Positions 42,863 to 49,325 of a stretch of 64,000 bases of DNA are shown here, one piece after another. Below the pieces are notes generated by a model, which saw only the letters and a list, made by a program, of their open reading frames with translations, was not told the origin of the DNA and searched no databases. Numbering within the stretch: position 1 is the first letter of the stretch; each line of letters starts with the position of its first letter. The position numbers and the translations under genes were made by a program. Source of the DNA: Nitrosomonas sp. (GTDB lineage: Bacteria; Pseudomonadota; Gammaproteobacteria; Burkholderiales; Nitrosomonadaceae); assembly GCA_024281995.1 (NCBI GenBank), contig JAMWZW010000010.1, positions 1 to 64,000 of the forward strand. Direction: 5' to 3'.

Positions 42863-42891
42863 ATCACAACAGCAACCGGTATTACAATTAA

Positions 42892-43641
42892 TTACTGTGG
42901 CCAGATTTGTGTGCCATCAAGCTTAATAGGCATGTCACGATTAATTTGTGCAGCCGATGGCTTGACTTCAACGACAACACCTTTACCGCCACAGCTCTCT
43001 GGCAACGGATTGGTAGTCGTATTACGAACTACTGTCAAAGTTGCCGGACCATCATCGGTTGTACCGACACGATCATAAGGTGTACCTAAATTATTATGTG
43101 TCCAGAAATTGACCGTATTTTCATTAAAACCAGAAGTTGAAGTAATTTCGCAAATATCTGCGATAGATACGTAGAATTTTACACTCGCAACACAAGAATC
43201 AGATTTTAACGTTACCGGTCCAACCCTGAATGAAATATAACCATTCATATCATGAGGCAATGAATCGCCACCGCCAGCCCAAAAACCTAGCACATTCCCA
43301 TCCGCATCAGTTTTTGATTGTTGATGGGTAAAAACTTCCTTGCTATAGTTTTTCTTGATCAAATTGCCCCAATTATCAACAAAATCGGCCAAAGTACCGG
43401 TGTGAGGCTGACCATCAACTGTAACGGTTGAATCCACTCCATCTGGAAATACCACACTCGTACCAATAACGTTGCTTTCCCCACAACCATGACCAACAAT
43501 CACATTGTTACTGGCTCTTATGTTGTCAGCAATTTCAGGTACTTCCAAACGAGTATGTGCTAATGCACTTACACCACTGACGCATATAGCTATAGTGGCT
43601 ATTGAAATCGTAAAAAATTTTAGTCCGTGTTTTGTATACAT
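42892..43641 (-). CDS. Secreted YcnI/DUF1775-like protein (paralogue 1)
   Basis: This is a 249-residue exported protein with a signal peptide (about 1-28, SALA) leaving mature HTRLEVPEIADN. Features recalling the DUF1775/YcnI copper-binding family are the N-terminal His followed by LEVPE and the motif NVIVGHGCGESNVIGTSVVF. Four cysteines (GHGC, SDSC, ADIC, PESC) are conserved in its paralogue at 44205 and probably form two disulfides. Copper binding by a His-brace-like N-terminus is inference. It is divergent from the paralogue, with two palindromic operators in the shared upstream region. Confidence 0.75.
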   Translation of the reverse strand: MYTKHGLKFFTISIATIAICVSGVSALAHTRLEVPEIADNIRASNNVIVGHGCGESNVIGTSVVFPDGVDSTVTVDGQPHTGTLADFVDNWGNLIKKNYSKEVFTHQQSKTDADGNVLGFWAGGGDSLPHDMNGYISFRVGPVTLKSDSCVASVKFYVSIADICEITSTSGFNENTVNFWTHNNLGTPYDRVGTTDDGPATLTVVRNTTTNPLPESCGGKGVVVEVKPSAAQINRDMPIKLDGTQIWPQ

Positions 43642-43832
43642 CTTTATACTCTTAAATTTTTTCTAAAAATTGTTAATCGTCACAGTAAAGAACCCAATCA
43701 ATCTCATATCATGATTTGCCGATAAATTATTGCCATCAACGCATTTAAAATTACCGTAAGCAATCACTTATACGAGCGTCCACTCCACTCTTTCTGCTTT
43801 TTGATTATCTGACTCCATCATTAAAATATCAA

Positions 43833-43849
43833 TGCGACAAATTGTCGCA
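43833..43849. promoter_or_regulatory. Perfect 17-bp palindrome TGCGACAA-A-TTGTCGCA
   Basis: The arms are perfect 8-base reverse complements around one central base. It lies 184 bp upstream of the gene starting at 43641, in the divergent region with 44205. It is the best match to the consensus shared with 4508-4539, 43983 and 48401. It is inferred to be an operator for a dimeric regulator. Confidence 0.6.
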
Positions 43850-43982
43850 CCCCTCCAACTTGCAATTTCATAGATCAAGTTATGGAAATTAAGAAACCAA
43901 GGAAACGCTGAAGAAATCAACATGTAAATTATTAAAACTTCCCTATACGCAAGCATGAACTTTGCTTTCAACAAAACCCAGG

Positions 43983-43999
43983 TGCGGCATTTTGCCACA
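43983..43999. promoter_or_regulatory. 17-bp palindrome TGCGGCAT-T-TTGCCACA
   Basis: This is a second copy of the shared palindrome, 150 bp centre-to-centre from the one at 43833 and about 205 bp upstream of the gene at 44205. The arms match at six of eight positions. No sigma-54 -24/-12 element was found downstream of it. Confidence 0.5.
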
Positions 44000-44204
44000 T
44001 TGCCATATTTGGAACTTTCCATAACAATGCGTGCTTTCTAAAAAGTTAAAGTCATACAAGAGCCATTTATTTCTTTATTTGAAAACCATGGACTGAGGAG
44101 TTTATTTAGTCTATTGGCTTTGTTGTTAATCAGCTTCACACTTCACTCGATCTGTAATTACCAACTTAGAGCAGAATTATGTATAGGGAGCTAGGGAGTT
44201 AATA

Positions 44205-44960
44205 ATGCGAAAAAATAAAAGAGTACGATTTGCAATACAAACTTTTTTGGGTTTAATGGTAAGCATTGCTGTAGTCCAGAATGTCACGGCACATACAGTT
44301 TTAGAAACACCGCAAGTTACCGAACTGAAAAGGACTGCTAACAATATCGTCATTGGACACGGATGTGGAGAATCACCTGTCATTGGTACCAGTATTGTTT
44401 TTCCTGATGGAATAGACTCAAAGATTACTGCTGGCGCAGATCCTCATAGCGGTGCTTTGAGTGATTTCGTGACAAATTGGGGAAATCTCATACAATTACT
44501 GCAAAATCGCTCAGTGTTTACTGAGCAAGATGAAAAAACCGATAATAGTGGCAATGTGGTTGGGTTCTGGTCGGGCGGTGGACGAGGCGTCGCTGCAAAC
44601 CTTAATGCTTATATTCCCTTTACAGTAAGTGCCGCTGTTTTTGAAGCTGGCTCTTGTGCCAAAAGCGTAAGATTCGATGTCGCGATCGTTGATGTATGCC
44701 AAATAACACCAATCAGTGGATTTTCGGATGATGTGGTAAGTTTATGGACTCCAGCCGTAGGATCTAAATATGATGGCACTCCTGGTGGACATGCTTACGA
44801 TTCACCTGCATTCCTCACGATCAATCGTGATTTGGAAAATAATCCATTACCTGATACCTGCGAGGAAGGCCTCGATGTATTTGTTAGGCCATCAGCTGCT
44901 CAAATCGACCGTGACATGCCCATTATTTTTAATGGCATACAAGTATGGCCACAACCTTAA
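44205..44960 (+). CDS. Secreted YcnI/DUF1775-like protein (paralogue 2)
   Basis: This is a 251-residue exported protein closely similar to the product of 42892-43641. The signal peptide (about 1-29, VTA) is followed by mature HTVLETPQVTEL. It shares NIVIGHGCGESPVIGTSIVF, FVTNWGNLI, GFWSGGG, the four cysteines and the C-terminal SAAQIDRDMPI-VWPQ end. The start has GGGAG close upstream. It is 20 bp upstream of a PEP-CTERM gene, so the two are probably co-transcribed. Function is inferred as periplasmic or surface copper binding. Confidence 0.75.
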   Translation: MRKNKRVRFAIQTFLGLMVSIAVVQNVTAHTVLETPQVTELKRTANNIVIGHGCGESPVIGTSIVFPDGIDSKITAGADPHSGALSDFVTNWGNLIQLLQNRSVFTEQDEKTDNSGNVVGFWSGGGRGVAANLNAYIPFTVSAAVFEAGSCAKSVRFDVAIVDVCQITPISGFSDDVVSLWTPAVGSKYDGTPGGHAYDSPAFLTINRDLENNPLPDTCEEGLDVFVRPSAAQIDRDMPIIFNGIQVWPQP

Positions 44961-44980
44961 TATCTAAGGAGGAAAGTGGA

Positions 44981-45625
44981 ATGGCAAAAATTCAATCAAT
45001 TTCGCTTGCTTTCGCTGTGGCACTCGTATTTGCTTCAAAGGCTACCTTAGCGACAATTACTTATACCGATGAAGCTACTTTTAATGAAGCTCTAGGGGGA
45101 ACTTCTGCGATAATCGAAAGTTTTGAAGAACCCTCTACAGATACGAATACGACACCACTTAGTTTTCCAACTGCCGATATTGCTTGTGATGGGTCAACAT
45201 GGTGCTCAGATTTTTTTGGGACATCCCCTCTGATGCCGACGGATGGCTCGCAAGGCGTTTACTTTGCAACGCCCGATAGCATCACTTTTACATTTAGTTC
45301 CCCTATCACTGCTTTCGCAATTGATATTGGTGATTTGGGCACCCGCGGCGCCACCGACCTCAGTGTCACTTTATCAAATGGGAATTCGACCACACTTTTA
45401 ACAGAATATAGCGGAAGTAGTTATAGTCAAACCTTTGTCGGCCTGATTGACGATGCTGAATTTACGACGATTACTTTTCACGGTACAGTTGCGGACGATG
45501 GCATTTATTTTGATCGTATGCAAACAGCCGTCGTAGCGGCGCCCGTACCGGAACCGGAAGCTTCTGCAATGGTAATCACTGGATTAGCTATTTTAGGATT
45601 GTTTGCCTACCGTAGAAAACGATAA
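44981..45625 (+). CDS. PEP-CTERM sorting domain protein
   Basis: This is a 214-residue exported protein. The start is ATG at 44981 with AAGGAGG upstream; the longer frame from 44945 is rejected. A signal peptide (about 1-24, ATLA) and a Thr/Ser-rich, low-complexity body are followed by the C-terminal sorting signal. That signal is VPEPEASA, a hydrophobic helix (VITGLAILGLFA) and basic YRRKR. Such proteins are processed by exosortase and linked to exopolysaccharide. Two cysteines (ACDGSTWCSD) sit near residue 63. No exosortase gene is present in this window. It follows a DUF1775-like gene by 20 bp. Confidence 0.85.
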   Translation: MAKIQSISLAFAVALVFASKATLATITYTDEATFNEALGGTSAIIESFEEPSTDTNTTPLSFPTADIACDGSTWCSDFFGTSPLMPTDGSQGVYFATPDSITFTFSSPITAFAIDIGDLGTRGATDLSVTLSNGNSTTLLTEYSGSSYSQTFVGLIDDAEFTTITFHGTVADDGIYFDRMQTAVVAAPVPEPEASAMVITGLAILGLFAYRRKR

Positions 45626-45692
45626 ACCGCCTATAAAGCAGAATCGAGGCAAGTCGAGGAAAGGATTATTCTTTCAATACAAGCTCTTCTGA

Positions 45693-45727
45693 TACCCCGC
45701 CCTCTTGGTACGGGGTAATCCATTTTT
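45693..45727 (+). terminator. Probable terminator after the PEP-CTERM gene
   Basis: A perfect 7-bp GC-rich stem TACCCCG / CGGGGTA with an 11-nt loop is followed after 5 bases by TTTTT. It lies about 68 bp after the stop codon and would end the two-gene operon. Confidence 0.55.
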
Positions 45728-46273
45728 CAATGGTATCGTTAGAAAACTTAATTCATGCAAATAATGGCGTTGCTTACTAGAATGCATAGACGCCTCTCAT
45801 TATTAGGTCGCTACAAATTCCAGAAAGACAGAAATCCAAATATTGTCTGATGGTTACTCCCGGTTATGGAGATACAAATATCGTCAAAACAAATATTTTA
45901 TTTCACAATGGCGTGAACTTGACGATCATAGCCAATGGCAATTCATAACTCACCTAGTGCTAATTAACCCAAATTCTTGAGGAACTAATCAAAAAGTATC
46001 CATTTCCTCGAATGTTTCCCTCAAATTCCTCTCAGATTCGATAAGATAAACTTATTTTCTCCCATTTTTCATTTCGTTTTTATCTCGGAAATCCTTCGAT
46101 TGTGGTAGCAGACCTAGATGAAATGTAAGAGAAACTCCCAGAAACCTGATGAAGCAACAGGTAAGCAACAAAAGGTTACGCTGCGACATTCTATGCGCTG
46201 AGAGTTCAAAGAATTTCCGGTTATTATAATAAAGATAATGTAACTTGGATGTCAGTTAACTTTCGGAGAAAAA
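45728..46273. other. Gene-poor region upstream of 46274
   Basis: There is no ORF with convincing coding features across these 546 bp. Short open stretches (for example near 46145-46200) are interrupted by stops and could be decayed coding DNA. A TATAAT-like box occurs near 46225, about 45 bp before the next gene, without a clear -35. Confidence 0.35.
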
Positions 46274-47020
46274 ATGAGCATTCCAACAGAATTTTGGCTG
46301 CATCATTCGATTTTTTACGCTTTATTATTTCTAATTCATTACCTCAATGGCGTATTAGTCATTCATCGAAATTTTAAAGTTAACTACACACGAAAGATCA
46401 ATCACTTCGCTTTCTTCTTTCTGCCTACCTTACTGTCGTCTGTAATTGAATACAGATACAGCGCAGCAACATTTTTCATGGATATGGTGTGTGCATTTAT
46501 ATTCCTGACTTTTTTTATTGCGCCTCTACGCAATAAAATTAGGCCACTGTATGTAATGTTTTGTTCGTTTGACAGACCAGAAGATAGGCCATTAACGCTC
46601 ACTTGGCTTTATACGCAGTTTATTGCAAGCTATTTAGTGCTCATTCCATTGCTGGTCTATTTCGAAAACCATAATATGCTTCCTATGATAATGATCATTA
46701 TCATAGCCAATGGTGTGGGTGATGGCCTTGCTGAACCGGTAGGTATAAGATTTGGAAAAAGAAAATATATGACCTACGCACTTTTTACTAAAGAAAGATA
46801 TGTACGTAGCTATATCGGTAGTACCTGCGTATTTAGCACAACTTTTATCGCAATATTAATATTTCACCAACATTTCAATTCAATTCAGCTAGTTATCGCT
46901 CTTCTGACTGTACCAATTTTAATTACCTTGGCTGAAGCATTTTCTCCACACACATGGGATAGTCCGTTTATATACGCGGTAGGAGGTATTGCAATAATCG
47001 CTATTTTTAGTATCTTTTAG
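46274..47020 (+). CDS. Membrane protein resembling dolichol/phytol kinases
   Basis: This 248-residue polytopic protein has about six to seven hydrophobic helices. Motifs recall CTP-dependent polyprenol/phytol kinases and CdsA-like enzymes: RKINHFAFFFLP near residue 41, ANGVGDGLAEPVGIRFGKRKY near 145-165, RSYIGSTCVF and LAEAFSPHTWDSPF. The expected chemistry would be phosphorylation of an isoprenoid alcohol, but this is inference from partial motif match. A GGAG lies upstream of the ATG. It is a single gene whose stop codon lies inside a 19-bp perfect hairpin. Confidence 0.6.
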   Translation: MSIPTEFWLHHSIFYALLFLIHYLNGVLVIHRNFKVNYTRKINHFAFFFLPTLLSSVIEYRYSAATFFMDMVCAFIFLTFFIAPLRNKIRPLYVMFCSFDRPEDRPLTLTWLYTQFIASYLVLIPLLVYFENHNMLPMIMIIIIANGVGDGLAEPVGIRFGKRKYMTYALFTKERYVRSYIGSTCVFSTTFIAILIFHQHFNSIQLVIALLTVPILITLAEAFSPHTWDSPFIYAVGGIAIIAIFSIF

Positions 47021-47050
47021 TTTTGATGATTATCAAAACTAAAAGATACT
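47009..47050. terminator. 19-bp perfect hairpin overlapping the stop codon of 46274-47020
   Basis: AGTATCTTTTAGTTTTGAT (47009-47027) and its exact reverse complement (47032-47050) flank a 4-nt loop. The stem includes the TAG stop. It is AT-rich, with no T-tract after it. It could terminate transcription or protect the mRNA 3' end. Confidence 0.5.
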
Positions 47051-47080
47051 ATGATTTGTAGCGGAGTTCTTTTCATCAAT

Positions 47081-47137
47081 TTAAGGCAAGTCGAGTCGAT
47101 AATCCAAGCCAACGCCGATCTACTTGCCTTAATTTTT
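47081..47137 (+). terminator. Inverted repeat with T-tract
   Basis: TTAAGGCAAGT (47081-47091) and ACTTGCCTTAA (47122-47132) are perfect 11-bp arms with a 30-nt loop, and TTTTT follows (47133-47137). It is a possible second terminator for the gene at 46274. The loop is long for an intrinsic terminator. Confidence 0.45.
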
Positions 47138-47306
47138 GCACATACCTACCAATTATCCGTTCATCCCTATACTTATTAAAAGATAATGCCTTACTCGAGG
47201 CGATTGGAATTGCTGATAATAAACAAGGCGCAGATGACGCAACATTTAAAAAGCAAACAATTTCACTAACTGAGCAGCAACAAAACCAATTCTGATTTTC
47301 TATAAA

Positions 47307-47687
47307 TTACGCACCTGAACTCCCACTGCCACTTTTAGCAAAGATATAACCAAGAATTGCAGTAAATACTGGCAGGAGCGCTTGGGTAACAATTGTCTGA
47401 AATAGATCTTGAGCGCTTTTAACCGCTATGGCACTAAGTTCTTTATACTGCTCAATTGCTTGATTATTGTCTGGGTAATCCTTAAGCATTCCCAATGTAG
47501 GAGCATCCGGATGGTGAGAAATTAGAAGATAAACCGCGCTGAGTGTTACTATAGCTATGACAATGCCGACTGCCGTAGCAAGTTTAAGTCCTGCTCTTTG
47601 CACAAATGGTACGGGTTGCACTTTAATATCATGCACTTCAGCCATCACTTCTTCAGGTGCAATTATCTGTTTTCCACTCGTATTCAT
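47307..47687 (-). CDS. Small two-helix membrane protein of unknown function
   Basis: This is a 126-residue protein with two hydrophobic helices (about 37-57, ATAVGIVIAIVTLSAVYLL, and about 100-117, ALLPVFTAILGYIFA). They are separated by a polar stretch, with a Gly/Ser tail (SGSGSSGA). No homologue is recognised. It begins 10 bp after the stop of the RHH gene on the same strand, so the two form a small operon. The arrangement does not match a known toxin-antitoxin family. Confidence 0.6.
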   Translation of the reverse strand: MNTSGKQIIAPEEVMAEVHDIKVQPVPFVQRAGLKLATAVGIVIAIVTLSAVYLLISHHPDAPTLGMLKDYPDNNQAIEQYKELSAIAVKSAQDLFQTIVTQALLPVFTAILGYIFAKSGSGSSGA

Positions 47688-47697
47688 TATCAGGATC

Positions 47698-47919
47698 TCA
47701 CGGAATAATGATATCTTTTAAGACACGATCGTCTTCGTCCGTAATCGATACTTTATTTTTTGAATTAATGGGTGCCTGGGTGGAAAGCATGTTGTAGGTA
47801 GCTAAGGCTCGCTTAATAATTTCCGCTTTAGTCGTGTGTTTTTCAGCTGCTAAAGCGGATAATTTTTCATCAAAAGCCGCATCAAGATCAATCGTATATC
47901 GTGTAGTGTTACTAGCCAT
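47698..47919 (-). CDS. Ribbon-helix-helix (CopG-like) protein
   Basis: This 73-residue protein begins MASNTTRYTIDLDAAFDEKLSALAAEKHTTKAEIIKRAL in outline: a beta-strand followed by two helices typical of MetJ/Arc-type DNA-binding proteins. An acidic tail (TDEDDRVLKD) follows. GGAGGAG lies 6 nt before the ATG at 47919. It could regulate its own operon, which also contains the small membrane protein downstream. The DNA-binding role is inference from the fold pattern. Confidence 0.68.
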   Translation of the reverse strand: MASNTTRYTIDLDAAFDEKLSALAAEKHTTKAEIIKRALATYNMLSTQAPINSKNKVSITDEDDRVLKDIIIP

Positions 47920-48236
47920 AGCAATCTCCTCCATAATTACATTTCATTTTTACATCAAAATTACTGCAATCTGCAGTAGACGTCAATAATGGCAAGCAGT
48001 TCAATTCACCAAAGAAAAAAAGAATCTTTTCGGCTTAGCAGGATACTGTATAGATAGAATCAAGATATTCCGTGCCAGGAGCCGGTCATATGCCCCTGCG
48101 CAATCATATCGTTCTTACCAGCCTTACGGCACAATTCTTTGAAGTAAAATCTAAGAATTACTTGAAAATCTTAAAAAACTCGCAACTAGTGGGTAAGATT
48201 ACAGCTCAGCCTTATGCTTGCGCTATAGTTAAGAGA

Positions 48237-48325
48237 ACCAAGCCCACTGGAGGGGTGGAGGGATGATAGTATGTCTGTTTCCATATCTATCGCTTAGATC
48301 AGTAGGACTGACCCGTGGGCTTGGT
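48237..48325. repeat. 11-bp inverted repeat enclosing 67 bp
   Basis: ACCAAGCCCAC (48237-48247) and GTGGGCTTGGT (48315-48325) are perfect reverse complements. They are GC-rich in an AT-rich region. They may be the stem of a structured RNA or ends of a small non-autonomous element. No target duplication was seen. Confidence 0.4.
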
Positions 48326-48400
48326 GGGCAAAACTGATAATAATTGAAGATAATTTTTGTTTAAGGTCAGATTATAGGTGTTAGATCATTAGCCGATCAA

Positions 48401-48417
48401 TATGGCAAAATGTCGCA
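48401..48417. promoter_or_regulatory. 17-bp palindrome TATGGCAA-A-ATGTCGCA
   Basis: This is a degenerate copy of the palindrome found at 4508, 4523, 43833 and 43983. It lies in the long intergenic region before the glucan synthase gene, with no start codon close by on either strand, so its target is unclear. Confidence 0.35.
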
Positions 48418-48823
48418 CCTCATGTAAAAGTGGTCTGTTTCAAGTTTTCTTCCTTATTTATACATATAATCACCGTTCTCATGAGCCTTTAGAAATCGCC
48501 TGGTGTCCCATTGATAGGCTATAGCAAATGCAGTTATTATTACCTGTACAAGACGAAACAGTTGCCAACCGGTAACAAATATAGATTGCATCTCTAAGAA
48601 TGAAAAGTGTACGTAACTGGAGTGACATTTTTCGTTTACTAACTTTTCTTTACTTTGGCTGCTTTGTCTCCTTAATCAGAGAAATTTTCTAATAAAAATT
48701 ATCACAGCAAGTTTCTAGGAATAAGAATAATTTTTTGAATTACAGCGGATTGACCCGCACATATTTTTCTTCCGGGGATTTTGAACTTTGCTTTAGTAAC
48801 AGAGCGATAACAACTTGAAGTAG

Positions 48824-49124
48824 TATGCGGTTGATAAAGCGGATATTGAATCCGATTGGATTCAATACGACTGGGAAAACTGTGCTATACCGCAACCTAC
48901 AGTGAAGCAAGCAAAGTTTAATGGCATGCGGGTTAACTTTGAGCTACATTTACAAAATACCTAAATAACGCGTTGCAAAAACAACTTGCGATGAACTTGC
49001 TCATGAACTAGGACTGCTCATAACACCTTATAAAGTCACGACAAAACAAAATTTGCCACCACTGAAAACTACAAAAGAAAAAATTACATATTACTTAGTT
49101 AATATTAATGGAGACAAAATATAA
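48824..49124 (+). pseudogene. Possible coding remnants upstream of the glucan synthase gene
   Basis: Two open stretches without start codons lie in different frames. 48824-48964 encodes a peptide including ESDWIQYDWENCAIPQPTV and ending NFELHLQNT. About 48968-49124 encodes CDELAHELGLLITPYKV and more. Their composition looks protein-like, but no family is recognised. They may be pieces of one decayed gene. The rest of 48418-49262 shows no features. Confidence 0.25.
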
Positions 49125-49325
49125 CCTATAGTTAAGAAAACAAGATTTCCTTAATTAATAAGTAGTACCTCAATTTTAAATTTACTTTAATATAAAACTT
49201 AACTTACGCGTTAAGTGTGAAATAACACGGCTGATTTATTGTTAAATTCCTAATGGGAGAATATTATCAATAAAAGATTCAGATCCCTCACATCGGCGCA
49301 GATCATACTTCGTAACGCACACGAT

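Noticed and set aside
43850-44204. Sigma-54 promoter upstream of the DUF1775-like/PEP-CTERM operon
   Set aside because: I looked for GG-N10-GC elements on both strands between the divergent genes; the nearest candidates lack the GC or have the wrong spacing.
48072-48266. 64-codon ORF in the gene-poor region
   Set aside because: It has no ribosome site or recognisable domain and runs into the inverted repeat at 48237; it may be chance or debris.
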